A program made the translations under genes and the position numbers. From Heterohyrax brucei (Eukaryota > Chordata > Mammalia > Hyracoidea > Procaviidae), in contig CM053141.1 in the NCBI GenBank assembly GCA_028571685.1, forward strand, positions 56,914,333 to 56,978,332: a DNA stretch of 64,000 nt, read 5' to 3'. Below are positions 34,390-45,478 of the stretch, piece by piece. Every line of letters starts with the position of its first letter. Positions within the stretch are counted from its first letter, which is position 1. Under the pieces are notes generated by a model. That model did no database searches, was not told the DNA's origin, and worked only from the letters and a program-made list of their open reading frames with translations.

Positions 34390-34885
34390 TTTTTAGGTGC
34401 TGTCAAGTTCATTTCGACTCCTAGGAATCTTCTGTATGTAACACAGCAGAGCACTGCCTAGTCCTGCACCATTCTCACGATCATTGCTACACTTGAGCCC
34501 ATCATTGTGGTCAATGTGGTGATCCGTCTTGTGGAAGGTCTTCCTCTCTTTCACGGACTCTCTTGATTATCTAGCATGATGTCCTCCAGGGAATGGTCCC
34601 TCCAGATGACATGTGCAAATAAGTGAAACACAGTCTCACCCATCCCTGCTTCTAAGGAGTACTTTGACTATACTTTTTCCACGACAGATTTGTTCGTTCC
34701 CCAGACAGTCCATGGGATAGTCAATATTCTTCACCAACACCAAATTTGAAGGCATCAGTTCTGGTTTCATCTTCTTTATTCATTTTCCAGCTTTCGCATG
34801 GATATGAGCAGATTGAAAATACCATAGCTTCAGTCAGGTGCACCTTAGTCCTCGAGGTGACATCTTTGCTTTTTAACACTTTAAA
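34390..34885 (-). mobile_element. RTE LINE 3' part, minus
   Basis: Starts with the reversed RTE tail (TAGGTGCTGTCAAGTTCATTTCGAC) and includes CATTTTCCAGCTTTCGCATGG and CACCTTAGTCCTCGAGGTGACATC. Confidence 0.87.
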
Positions 34886-35149
34886 TAGAAGTTAGATAAG
34901 TATTACCACCTTTGTGAGCCTGTCTCCATGATTGGGTTAGATCAGTTGATATCTAAGTTTTCTGTGATTCTAGAATTCTTTGACTCTATTGTGAATTTTC
35001 TTGATATTAAGAAATATATATTCATTTTAAAAAGCATTCCTCATAATTTTTTACCTAGAGTTTTTTCTCATTAATAGTTGTCGTTTTCTAGTTTCCAGGG
35101 TAGCCTCAAATGATTTTTACTACCTGATATTCTCATTGTCTCACATTCA

Positions 35150-35555
35150 ACAGGGCTGACCTATTTATATAACCAATTAGGTATTATGGGAATGAGAGGC
35201 TATGTCATAAAAGACATTGCAGCTTCTAGCCTGGCTCTTTTTTGGATCACTGACTCTGAGTGATTCTAGCTGCCATACAGTGAGGATATGCAAGCAGCCC
35301 TATGGCCAGATCCATGGGGTAAGCATCGGAGGCCTCCTGCCAATAGCCCGCATCAACTGACAAACCCTGTTCATAAGCTACCTTTGCAATGTGCTCCCGC
35401 CCCAGGCAAGCCTTCAGATGACTGCAATCCTGGCTGACATCCTGACTAAAACCCCTTGAGAAACTGAGCTGAAACCACTCATCTAAGCCATTCTGAAATT
35501 TTTGACCAATGAAACTGAGATAATAAATTTTTAATGTCATTTTAAAATAGCATGC
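35150..35555 (+). mobile_element. MLT1-like (MaLR) LTR, plus
   Basis: GCAGCTTCTAGCCTGGCTC, GAGGCCTCCTGCCAATAGCC, CCTTCAGATGACTGCAATCC and GAGATAATAAATTTTTAATG are characteristic of the MaLR LTR 3' half including its AATAAA signal. Confidence 0.7.
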
Positions 35556-36289
35556 TGAATTTATTTCTTAATCTCCAAAATCAGATTTCATTTGCTTTTC
35601 TTCTTCTTACACAAGACTGGTAGCTGTTGAGATTATATCTTTTAGATATGTTTGAAGCCAGTGAGAATTGTGTAAATCAAAATAAAAATTAAGCAATTAT
35701 TTTCTGAAATTTTACAAATTGTGGTAATGGGCAGTCAAGAAAAGGTCTTATTGTTATACACTAAGAAAACAAATATCTTTTCAGACAACATTTCAGAAAC
35801 TTGAAACTTATCACAGGGCAAATATATATTTGAAAATAAAACTAAGGAAAACCTAATAAATAGTCTAAATGAGTTACTTTCACCAGACATTGTAATGAGC
35901 TCTGAAAAGTGATTTTTATTTTAGTAAAAGAATTACATATATCTGTAAGTGAGCAAACATTCCCATATGTTCATAGAAGATAAAACTTGCTTGCTATTGA
36001 ATTATTTTTGTTTTAATATGAAAGACTAAGAAATTAATCTAGCATTAATCTAGCAATTTCTAGCATTTTATGATTGCATAAAATTTCATCTAAAAAAGAA
36101 TGTTCCAACAAAACTTACTGTATATTTTTTCACTAAGATTAATTTTTATTAAGACTCTTTTCTGGATCCTACACCCATGTCTGGTAAGTACATAGTTACT
36201 TCCTAGAATAGCAGTATTATTAAAAATAACAGAGCATTAATCTTGGAAAATGTATTAGTTAGGAATTTGAGTTGCAAATGTCACAAACA
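35556..36289. other. Unassigned AT-rich sequence
   Basis: No feature recognised. Confidence 0.4.
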
Positions 36290-37200
36290 ATATGAACAAG
36301 CTTAAGCAAAACAGGAATGTATTGGATGGTCCCACAGTCTCTTGGAATTCAAGGTAGAGTCAGGCCCAAATAGAGCTGGGCCTGAGGCACCAGTGGAGCC
36401 AGGGCTAGGAATGCCACCAGCTGTGTCATGGATTGAATTGTGTCCCTGCCAGAATAGGTGTAGCCATGTGGCTGGGCCATGACTCCCAGTATCTTGTGAA
36501 TGTCCTCCATTTTGAGGTTTTCCTATGCTGTATGTGAAAGGATTAGGGTGGGACTGTAAATCCCTTTATAAGATCACCTCCCTGCTCCACTGTAAAGGGA
36601 GTTTCCCTGCAGTATGGCTTGCACCACCCTTAATCCTTTCAGCCTGCAAGAGATAAAAGGAAAAGGAAGCAGGTAGAGTATTGGGAACCACATACCATCA
36701 AACACGCAACACCAGGGGAAGAGCGCATCCTTCAGACCTGAGGTTCCTGCACCAAGATGCTCCCTGGACAAAGATTGATACAATACCGGACTTTCCTCTA
36801 CAACCGACAAGGGGAAAAACCTTCCCCTGGAGCAGACATCCTGAATTTGGACTTGTAGCCTACCGGACTGTGTAAGAATAAACTTTCCTTTGTTAAAGCC
36901 ACCCACTATGTGGTGTTTCTGTTAGAGCAGCCCTAGCTGACTAAAACAAGCTGTTTCTCTCAGCCTCACTAGTTTCTTCTTGTGGTGGAAACATGGCAGT
37001 CAGTAGTCTTCTGGTCTACAGTGTAAATTCCCAGTGAACTCTAAGCAGGGAGCAGGGTCATGCTGTTCAGCATGGTCACTTCTGGGACAGTTGGAGAGGG
37101 AAGGAGAGTTCCCAGAAATAGGGGTTGGGAAGACAGAATAACATGTCACATATAGTGTATCAGAGACCAAAGGAGGAAAGCAGGAAACAGGCAAGCAATT
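36290..37200. repeat. Old dispersed repeat split by a solo LTR
   Basis: The left part (TGAACAAGCTTAAGCAAAACAGG, GTATTGGATGG) and right part (CATGGCAGTCAGTAGTC) read as one repeat seen widely in mammals, interrupted at 36424-36948. Class not assigned. Confidence 0.45.
36424..36948 (+). mobile_element. Solo LTR, ERVL/MaLR-type, plus, perfect TSD
   Basis: TGTCATGGATTGAATTGTGTCC to CTAGCTGACTAAAACA with AGCTG at both flanks (36419-36423, 36949-36953). It carries AATAAA near 36881. Confidence 0.9.
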
Positions 37201-37330
37201 TTAAAACCTGGGTATGAACACTGTGAAGTACAAAAGAAACAGACAAACAAAAACTAGCCTTTGATCTTGGTTCCTGAGACCTGAATCCATTCTAAAAAGC
37301 CAGCACAACCCTGATACCAAAACCAGGAAG

Positions 37331-37469
37331 GAAACCAAACAAACTTCATTGCCACTGAGTTGATTCTGACTCATAGCAACCCTATAAGACAGAGTAGAAC
37401 TGCCTCAATTTCCAAGGAATGGCAGGTGGATTTGAACTTTCAATCATTCAGTTAATAGACAAGACACCA
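37331..37469 (-). mobile_element. AfroSINE, minus, in L1
   Basis: AAACTTCATTGCCACTGAGTTG, CATAGCAACCCTATAAGACAG; splits the L1 at the ACCAGGAAGG/CAAGAAAAAG point. Confidence 0.88.
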
Positions 37470-37604
37470 AGAAAAAGAAAATTGCAGACCAATATCTCTC
37501 ATGAATATAGATGCAAAAATTCTTAACAAAATTCGAGTAGAATTCAGCATCATATATTAAAAACAAACAAACAAACACTGTGACCAAGTGGGATTTGTAC
37601 TATG

Positions 37605-37740
37605 TAGCCCTGGTGGTACAGTGCTTGAGAGCGATGGATGCTAGCCAATATGTCAGCCATTCAAATCTACCAGCCATTCCTTGGAAACCCTGTAGTGCTG
37701 TTGGAATTGACTTGAAAGCAACAGGTTTTGTTTTGTTTTA
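37605..37740 (+). mobile_element. AfroSINE, plus, in L1
   Basis: AGCCCTGGTGGTACAGTGCTTGAG head; short middle; tail GGAATTGACTTGAAAGCAAC. Confidence 0.85.
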
Positions 37741-37948
37741 TGCAAGGATAGTTCAACATTAGAAAATCAATCAATATAATCTACCACACAAATAGACAAA
37801 ATAAAAGAATCACATGATCATCTCAGTTGATGCAGAAAAGGCATTTGAAAATATCCAACATGCATTCCTGATTTAATAATAATAACGAAAACTCTCAATA
37901 AAAGAGCAATAGAAGAGAAATACCTCAAAATAATAAGAGGTATCTAGC

Positions 37949-38190
37949 ATGAAAGCAGCAGCTGACATCATTCTCAATGAGGAGAAATTGAAAATGTTCC
38001 CCCTCAGAATAAGAACAAGAACAGGAACAGGAACAGGAACAAGAACAAGACAAGGATTCCCTTTATCACCACTCCTATTTAACACTGTTCTGGAAGCTCT
38101 AGCTAAAGCAATAAAGCAAGATAAAGAAATAAAGCGCATCTAAATTAGAAAGTAAAAACCATCCCTATTTGAGGACGATATGATCCTATA
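37949..38190 (+). pseudogene. L1 RT fragment with hexanucleotide expansion
   Basis: [19 protein letters not shown] leads into an R-T/G-T dipeptide run and then [22 protein letters not shown]. The other L1 copy here reads LRTGTRQG at the same place, so about ten residues were added. Downstream the catalytic FADD is FEDD (near 38171). Confidence 0.88.
38011..38046. repeat. (A[AG]GAAC)6 hexanucleotide repeat
   Basis: Six head-to-tail units inside the RT coding sequence, then AAGACAAGG resumes normal L1. Confidence 0.92.
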
Positions 38191-38440
38191 GAGAGAGAGC
38201 CCCAAAGATTTCACAAGAAAACTACTGAAACAAACAGAAAGATTCAGCAGGGTAGCAGGATATAAGATCAACATACAAAAATCAGTTGAATTTCTATATA
38301 CCAACAAAGAAAACTCAAAAAGAAAATCAGATAAACAATGCCAATCATAATAGCCTTTAAAAAGATAAAATATTTAGGAATAAATCTAACCACAGATATT
38401 AAAGACTTACACACAAAAAAACTACAAATGCTATTGCAAG

Positions 38441-38600
38441 AAACCAAACCCAAACCCACTGCCATTAAGTCTGACTCATAGTTACCCTATAGGGAAAGTA
38501 GAAGTGCCCCATCAGGTTTGTAAGGAACATGTGGTAGATTCAAACTGCCAACCTTTTGGTTAACAGCTATAGCACTCAACTACTACCCCACCAGGGTTTC
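38441..38600 (-). mobile_element. AfroSINE, minus, with 12-bp TSD
   Basis: CAAGAAACCAAA occurs on the left (38437-38448) and right (38601-38612), a clear target-site duplication inside the L1. Confidence 0.92.
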
Positions 38601-38854
38601 CAAGAAACCAAAAGAGATCTACATGCCATGCTCGTGGATGAGAAGATGCAACATTTTAAAAATGTCAGTCCTACTCAAAACTATCTACAGATACCAATAA
38701 ATAGCAACAGCATTCTTTAATGAGCAGGAAAAACTAATTGCCAACTTTATATGGAAAAGAAAGAGACCCTGGATAAGCAAAATATTATTAAAGATAAAGA
38801 ACAAAGAAGCTTCTCCCTACCTGAACTCAGAACCTATTATACAGTTACGGTAGT

Positions 38855-39267
38855 TGTTATAGATTGTACTATATCCCCCCCCCAAAAAAGTGTGTGCAGT
38901 TGTACATGCTACCTTTATGATGTTAGAGAATGGGCGGCAGTTGTATTGGTGGGGCAGGAGTCAATGTGTAAGACTGTAGTATGAAGATAGCAAAGAGGGT
39001 TGGGGACCTCGTATCATCAAGAAACAGTGCTGGGAGCAGAGCATGTCCTTTGGAAATAACTCAGGGTCTTTGTGTATCAGAAGCACCAAGTCCAGTGGGA
39101 GAAAGAAGACAAGGAGCTTCCTCCTGAACCAACAGAGAAAGACTTCCCCTGGAGCTGATGCCCTGAATTTGGAGTTTTAGCTTACTGGGCTATGTTAATT
39201 AAAGTTTCTCTTTTTAAAGCCATACACTTGTGGTATTTCCGTTATAGCAGCCTAGATGATTAAGATG
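38855..39267 (+). mobile_element. Solo LTR, ERVL/MaLR-type, plus, in L1
   Basis: TGTTATAGATTGTACTATATCC to GCCTAGATGATTAAGATG; GTAGT at 38850-38854 and 39268-39272. L1 text continues across it (CAGTTACG / TCAAAACAGCC). Confidence 0.87.
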
Positions 39268-39627
39268 GTAGTCAAAACAGCCTGGTACTGGTACAATGAT
39301 AGACACATAGACTAATGGAACAGAATCAAGCACCCAGATGCAAATCCATCCACCTATGATAAAGTGGTCTTTGACAAAGGACCAACGTCCATTAAATAGG
39401 GAAAAGAGTCTTCTTAGCAAATGATGCTGGCATAACTGGATGTCCACCTGCAAAAAAAAAAAAAAAAAATCCATCAAGACCCATACAGCACACCATAAAC
39501 AAAAACTAGCTCAACATGTTCCAGAGACCTAAATATAAAATCCAAAATGATAGTAATTATTGAAGAAAAATTAGAGACAACACTAACCTAGTGTATGGTA
39601 TCAATTGAATACAAAACATAACAAACA

Positions 39628-40740
39628 GGTAGACTTCCAGTCAACATGACACTGTAGACAGAAGCCCCATCCTGTCTCTCCACAGTGATGACCCCAAAAA
39701 CAGAGTAAAACAGAGACAAATGTTAGTGTTGGAATCAGAAATGTCAAATGAAGGAAAAAAGCCAAACACAGAATGGAATAAGAGACTGACGGAGAACAGA
39801 CAACAAGAAGAGATAGAAGACAATGTCCCTTATCAGCTAACCTAGCAAGGATTTGCCATCCTGAGCTATTGTTGGAAATTGACAAAGTGTGGGAAACTCC
39901 AGCAGAAGACAAAGCACTTGGTAACCAGTGATACATGCTGTCTCAGCCCCCATCTTCTCCCTATTCTTCTTCTGATGTCTTCTAGCTAGCTCAGCCACCT
40001 AGGAAGTATAGTCTAGACCACTTGGATTCACCCCACCTATGTTGGAGATTGGCAGATGGGAGTACGACAAAGTACCTTCGGGAGTTCCCAGAGGGACATA
40101 GATCACCCAGTAACCAGTGATACAAGCTTTCCTAACCTCACCCTCTATCCTCTTGGCTTCTTCTACTTCCTGCTGGCCTTAGTCTCTTGGCCAGGAGGAA
40201 ACTCATTTGGCCCTAGCCACTTGGATTTGCCCCATAATCCCCCAAAGTGACCAGCTCACTGAGTGCCATTTGTCTATAGCTGATACTGAGTTTTTCTGTT
40301 TCTTTTGGGTTCTTCCATGCTTTCCACCACCTCCCCCTACTTGTTCTCAAATACCTCCCCTTCTTGCAAGGCTATGAAATGTTGCTCAACTGGGGAGTCA
40401 CTCCCACAGCCCATGGAGCCACATTGGAAGAATCCCTAGGGCTTTCTTCCCCCTTTTTTTGCTTTGTTTTCTTTTGTTTCATGGCTTGGGTGTCCCTTAT
40501 AGTCAGGCTGCTCTGCATGGCTTAGGTCACATGTCCTCAGTCTGCCCATCTGCTTCAGCTGGGTTCTTGGGGACATTTCTTTTTGTCTTTGATTTCCCTT
40601 TTTCTCTTTTTTGCTCTCTGTCTTTTTTCATTTCCCAGTTCTCATCTCTCTATACCTACCTTCTTTTCCTGTCGCCTGAATATCTGGCACTGTATGACAT
40701 CTATACCCCTTCCAGCCAGGATACACTGGGATAGCCTGGG
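39628..40740 (+). mobile_element. L1-5'UTR-like block with tandem units, plus
   Basis: Opens with CAACATGACACTGTAGACAGAAG and ACCCCAAAAACAGAG, resembling an L1 5' end. Then two diverged tandem units: GTAACCAGTGATAC at 39921 and 40110, CACTTGGATT at about 40019 and 40218. No ORF1 follows, so it would be a 5' fragment. It could instead be another repeat class. Confidence 0.5.
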
Positions 40741-40837
40741 AAATATTTTCCCAGCCCTTGCAGCAGCACTAGTGAGAACATTCCACCTCCCCATCCCCCC
40801 CATATTACTATTAATGTTATACTTTCATATATTCATT

Positions 40838-40935
40838 ATTTACTGTATGCCACAGATTATGCTAAGAACATATATTTAATTTACATGTTACTGTTATCCT
40901 AATTTTTATAGGTGAGAAGACTGGGACCTAATCAA
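40838..40935 (-). mobile_element. MIR, minus
   Basis: ATTATTTACTGTATGCCACAG and GTTATCCTAATTTTTATAGGTGAG fit reversed MIR. Confidence 0.65.
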
Positions 40936-41366
40936 GATGAGAAACTTGACTAAAAACTGAGCTTGGGTGGATTGCATGCTATGTGAATTATATTGCAATA
41001 TGGCCATGGTCAACAAAGAGAACAAAACAGAAAAATGCTTGATAATAAACACTGTATACCATAGGGACTAGGTTGTTTATGTAGGATAGTTGCTGGTAGT
41101 GAGAAACTGGATGCTTCAGACTGCAGTTTTCCCGTTTAGGAGAGTGTGATGTTTCTTGGACTGAGAGACTGGTTAATTTTGTTTTTAAAAAGTTTCAAGG
41201 CCAGAGTGGGACAAGATGAACTGATACAAGTCTTTCTGTGCTCATGTTCACGGCGATGAGTCTTCCACAGAGACAAGTACGTTGTGTCCTTGTAGCACAA
41301 AGGCCGCACCCAAGTCTGCTTTGTTCAGAAGGGAAAGGGGAAAAGGTACCCTCTTCACCGACACTG

Positions 41367-41570
41367 AGGTCCCTGGGTGGTGCAAATGGTTCATATTCCA
41401 CAACCAACCTAAAGGTTGGTGGTTTGTGGGCACAGTGCAGAAGAAAAGGCCTGGGGACCTATTTTCTGTAAAGATCACAGCCGAGATAACCCCATAGAGC
41501 AGTTCTGCTCTGTAGCATATGGGGTTACCATGGCTCAGAATTGACTCAACAGCAACAGATTTTTTGTTTT
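41367..41570 (+). mobile_element. AfroSINE, plus, long form
   Basis: AGGTCCCTGGGTGGTGCAAATGG head, GCCTGGGGACCTATTTTCTG, GTAAAGATCACAGCCGAG middle, tail ATGGCTCAGAATTGACTCAAC. The best preserved long-form copy here. Confidence 0.92.
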
Positions 41571-41572
41571 GT

Positions 41573-42560
41573 GGACATTAACTTTGATCCACCATTTTCA
41601 AAACTACATTTGGTGTAGCTTTGACAAAAGTTTAATTTAATGTCTTCAAATCCACTTCCTCCTTGAAGAGGAAACTACCAAAGACACCAGGAAAATTCAT
41701 ACTTTTTTACACGCTGAGAGCAGAGTGAATCATCACATGACTTATGAAAAATTATTCACACTGTTTTCTTAGTCTCTTTTAAATTCACAAGTATGATGAT
41801 TCCTTTATTTCATAATTTATGGTAATAGATCCAAATTTAATGTCATTTTCTAACATATTCCTTTAGAGAAATTGCTGGACCTCCGATGTCAAAACGAATT
41901 ATTGGTTGAGACAGTGAATTTGAAAGCACCGCGAGAATACTGTTCATAAGCAACGAGAGAAATGAAGGTGACATTTCAAAGTCCTTTAATTATCTCAGAT
42001 GATGTGATAAGGAAAATAAAATACTAACTCTCAAAGCAAAGTCATATGTTAGGATGAAGTCAGTTACATACACAATAGATTCCTTTCTCTTGAAAGCCAC
42101 GGATGGTCTGGCCACATTTCAGCAATTTTCTTCTTTAGACACAAGCAGTGAACCACAGAGAAACAATGAGGTCTGCGATTCTGGACAGGGCGCTTTCAAA
42201 GTGCTGACTTGCTGCCGTGGAAAGGCACCCGCGATGTCGAGCAAAGTGCAAAATGCAAGTTGCGCAATAATGTGTACAGTGTGGAACGGCTCCCAGGAGA
42301 AAACATTGTGATACTATGCTCTGCTGGGTTGTATTACATAGGGCGATGGTTCTGAAAGGACTCCCCCCACCTTATCCCTCGCCAAAAATAAAACCTTAAT
42401 AGTGTTGCTGTCAGGGAAGAATAAATCAGAAGATGGTGCCTTTCAGATGTATGTTAAAAGAGCTTCTATTGAAAGAAATTAGGACTATTAAAATTAATGA
42501 GTAAAGACATTAAAAAGAAAATAACGATAATAACTACCTGCTAATCAGATGGAAACAGTT
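41573..42560. other. Single-copy sequence (about 1 kb)
   Basis: No gene or repeat recognised. Confidence 0.45.
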
Positions 42561-42565
42561 GCTAC

Positions 42566-42741
42566 TTGGAAACTCTGCTGGTGGAGTGGTTAAGTGCTAA
42601 GGCTGCTAATCAGAAGGTCAGAAGTTTGAATCCACCAGGTGCTCCTTGGAATACTCTATGGGGCAGTTCTATTCTGTCCTGCAGGGTAGCTGTGAGACAG
42701 AATCTGTGAGATGGCAATGGATTTGTTTGTTTTGGTTTTTA
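42566..42741 (+). mobile_element. AfroSINE, plus
   Basis: CTGCTGGTGGAGTGGTTAAG head; GGTCAGAAGTTTGAATCC; tail AGATGGCAATGGATTTG. Confidence 0.92.
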
Positions 42742-42750
42742 CCTAATAAA

Positions 42751-42906
42751 GAAGCCCCTCATGGTGCAGTGGTTAAGTGTTCCAACTGTTAACCAAGAGG
42801 TCGTCAGTTCAAATCCACCAGCTGCTCCTTGGAAACCCTATGAGGCAGTTCTACTCTGTCCTACAGGGTTTCTATGAGTCAGAATGGACTCAAACAGCAA
42901 TGGGCT
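42751..42906 (+). mobile_element. AfroSINE, plus
   Basis: AAGCCCCTCATGGTGCAGTGG head; tail ATGAGTCAGAATGGACTC. In tandem with the previous copy. Confidence 0.92.
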
Positions 42907-43227
42907 ACCTAATTAAGGAAGAGAAGGCAAGGCATGCTAAGGTCATCAAGATGGCATGGACCCAGCGACCACTCACCAGCAACCAGGTATTACTCTGCAC
43001 CTTGAAGTTGTCTTAGGATGATTGGTCCTTATTAATTTCTGTCTATTGATCGTTGTCCCACCGACTGAGCTGTCCCAGGATCAGAGCCCACTGCAGGGGT
43101 GGCTGTGACTCCAGGAGAGAGGGTAGGCTGATATCTTTTCTTCTTTTCTGACCTGATAATAATGGTATATACAAAACTCTATTATGATGTTGGAGCTGTA
43201 TACCATACCTTTAGGTAGGCATGTACA

Positions 43228-43318
43228 ACCAGGTGCTGTGGAGATGACTCAGACTCATGGTGGCTTCTTTACAGTTAGCAACTAAGCTCAGTTGCCATTT
43301 GCACCATCCAGGGAATCT
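43228..43318 (-). mobile_element. AfroSINE remnant, minus
   Basis: CAGGTGCTGTGGAGATGACTC and CAGTTAGCAACTAAGCTCAG; middle deleted. Confidence 0.55.
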
Positions 43319-43321
43319 AGT

Positions 43322-43461
43322 GGAAATGCTGGTGGCATAGTGGGTTAAGTGCTAGGTCTGCTAACCAATAGGTCAGCAGTTCAAATCCATGCTCTTTGGA
43401 AACTCTCTGGGGCAGTTTTACTCTGATCTCTAGGGTCGCTATGAGTAGTGGGTTTGGTTGG
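43322..43461 (+). mobile_element. AfroSINE, plus (left arm of inverted pair)
   Basis: CTGGTGGCATAGTGGGTTAAG head; tail GGTCGCTATGAGTAGTGGG, shortened. Confidence 0.9.
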
Positions 43462-43462
43462 G

Positions 43463-43604
43463 GACCTGAGCGGTTATCTCAGCTCATAGTAACCCCATAG
43501 GACAGAGTAGAACTGCCCCCTTGGAGTTTCGAAAGGAGCGCCTGGTGGCTTTGACCTTTTGATGAGCAGACAGTTCTTAACAACTACCCAACCAGGGTTT
43601 CCAG
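43463..43604 (-). mobile_element. AfroSINE, minus (right arm of inverted pair)
   Basis: CATAGTAACCCCATAGGACAG to CAACCAGGGTTTCC; tail-to-tail with the preceding SINE with almost no spacer. Confidence 0.9.
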
Positions 43605-44284
43605 TAGATATTTAAAGTTCACTGAAACTGGGACAAGGTTCGGATAACAATTATTTTTGATTTGAGAGAAGAAAAAAATATTTCAGTTTGTAATGCGGGA
43701 CAACAGCAAAAAATAAAGTTTGGAGAATTTCCGTTTTGACCTTCTCCTGAACCCACTGTTCTGCCGATCGGGAATCTTACAAGCAAATAGTCTGTGAGAT
43801 CTGTAGAATGCGGTTTGATTTATTTACTTCCCTTCACTATTTAAATTGGATGCTTTTATTAAAAAAAAATATTCATGGGGTAAAAGAAGCATCTGTTTGG
43901 TAGATGCTTTAAACCTTTTCTTAAATGATATTTCATTCTTGATATTCCATCCTCGAGCTGTAGATTTCATCCTGTGGTAGAGAATAAATGGTGATTTAAC
44001 TTTAAAAAATCAGTACTAATGAATGTCAACATTAAAATATGAATATTTCTAGTGAAAGGTTTCAAAGTATTAAAAATAATACTTGATTTCTGATTTTTCT
44101 GTAGACTATCAAGATTTTGAAAAAATTGACCAAGTGTCAGAAAGAGACTGCAGAGCAAATCTGCAAACAAAGAATCTTCCCGCTGAGTCTTCTGTTTTGG
44201 GTGGCCTTGCTCATCTTCTGTTAGTTCTTCTCTTAAATTGCTCTTGGATGTTCCGAACCCATGGGGCAAGTTTCCTTTTCAGAC
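43605..44284. other. Single-copy sequence
   Basis: A pyrimidine-rich TTTCTGATTTTTCTGTAG acceptor-like site ends at 44104, but no partner exon signal or recognisable protein follows. Confidence 0.4.
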
Positions 44285-44286
44285 TA

Positions 44287-44840
44287 CGAGGTCTGAAAAT
44301 TAAGTCTGCGAACTTAGTTGTTCTAAGTGCTACATACCTGATTGGTGATTTTCACTACCATCTGCTTTGAAGTACTTCCCTTGGGAATCTATGCACTAAC
44401 GCCAGTGCCTAGTCCACCCTTCAAGACAGTTTTGGAACTCTTTCTGGAATGGTCATTGCACATGGTTGCAAGGTGCCAAGTTTGCAAACTTAATTGTACA
44501 GTTGTCTGCAAGGGAGTTTTCAGTAATAACTATATTGGAACATCCTGCTCACCTGACTTGCCCCAAATGACTTTTTCTTTATCAGAAGATAAAGGAAATA
44601 TTGAAAGGAAGACATTTTGATGACATTTAGGACATCATGGGTAATACAATGACAGTTCTGATAAGCATTCCAGAAAAAAGAGTTCCAAAATGGCTTTGAA
44701 TGGTAGGAGACTAGGTTCTGGCATCAGTTGCATAGGTTCCCAAGGGGAGTACTCTGAAGGTGACCATAGTGACGTTCAGCATTGAGCTACGTAGCACTTT
44801 TTCTAGGATGAGTTAACCAACTTAATCGGTAGTCCTGGTG
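44287..44840. mobile_element. Mariner-derived fold-back element (MITE-like), copy 2
   Basis: Starts CGAGGTCTGAAAATTAAGTC after TA (44285-44286), ends just before TA (44841-44842). Same architecture, length and internal junction as copy 1, with inverted arms of roughly 170 bp and a plus-strand transposase remnant (SEDKGNIERKTF, from DKGNI) between them. Confidence 0.82.
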
Positions 44841-44914
44841 TAACTAGGAGAAAACTGTTCTCTTGGAGATGTCACCTTGTTTCCACATTTCTGCTTCTTA
44901 AATGTATTATGTTT

Positions 44915-45011
44915 ACTCTCACCCCAGAGCCTTTCCACTTGCTCTTTCTTATGCTTGGAATGCTTTTCCCCCAACCTTTGCATGTGGCTGCCTTTTTTTT
45001 CATCATTTAAG
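44915..45011 (+). mobile_element. L2 3' part, plus, left piece
   Basis: CTCACCCCAGAGCCTTTCC, CTTGCTCTTTC, GGAATGCTTTTCCCCCAACC and CATCATTTAAGCC are L2 text. It resumes at 48362. Confidence 0.72.
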
Positions 45012-45012
45012 C

Positions 45013-45478
45013 CTGAGGTAGGTAGAACCACAGCTCCTCAATATAGCCTCATCTAAATCTTAGCAACCTGTGAATGTATTGCCTTACGTAGAACTTTCTA
45101 GAGTGATTAAGTTAAGAATTTCAGAATGAGGACATTGTGCTGGATTACTTGAGTGGGAACAAAGCAATTGCAAGAGTTCTTGTAAGTGCAAGATGAAGGC
45201 CAGAAAAGTGAACATCAGAGTCTGAGAGATTTGAAGATACTCTTTTTCTGGCTTCAAAATTGGAGGCAGGGGATCATGAGACAAGGAATGCAGGTAGATT
45301 CCAGAAGTGATGAAGAAACAGATTGTTTCCTAGAGACTGTGAAAAGGAATGCAAGATTACAATTTGATTTTAGCCTGGTGAGTATTGGACTTCTGACCTC
45401 CAGAATTAAAAGACAATAAATCGGTGTTGTCTTAAAGCACCAAATTTGTGGTAATTTTTTAACAGTAGCAATAGGAAA
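45013..45478 (+). mobile_element. MLT1-like (MaLR) LTR, plus, inside L2
   Basis: Ends with GGACTTCTGACCTCCAGAATTAAAAGACAATAAAT and GCAATAGGAAATCA. AAGCCT before and AAGTCT after may be its duplication. Confidence 0.7.

Larger units (their letters stand above)
37295..39600 (+). mobile_element. L1 ORF2 RT to C-terminal region, plus, with four insertions
   Basis: From AAAGCCAGCACAACCCTGATACC through ATCTCTCATGAATATAGATGC and the RT core to AAACAGCCTGGTACTGG and the ORF2 end. Interrupted by SINEs at 37331, 37605 and 38441 and by the LTR at 38855. Truncated at the 5' side; no poly-A tail, because an L1-5'-like block begins at 39628. Confidence 0.87.

Noticed and set aside
40459-40879. Hydrophobic open frames resembling membrane proteins
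   Set aside because: T- and C-rich sequence gives Phe/Leu/Ser-rich translations by composition alone.
44083-44370. Possible exon after a strong pyrimidine-rich AG at 44104
   Set aside because: The frame runs directly into the mariner fold-back element, has no donor or conserved protein, and such acceptor-like sites are common.
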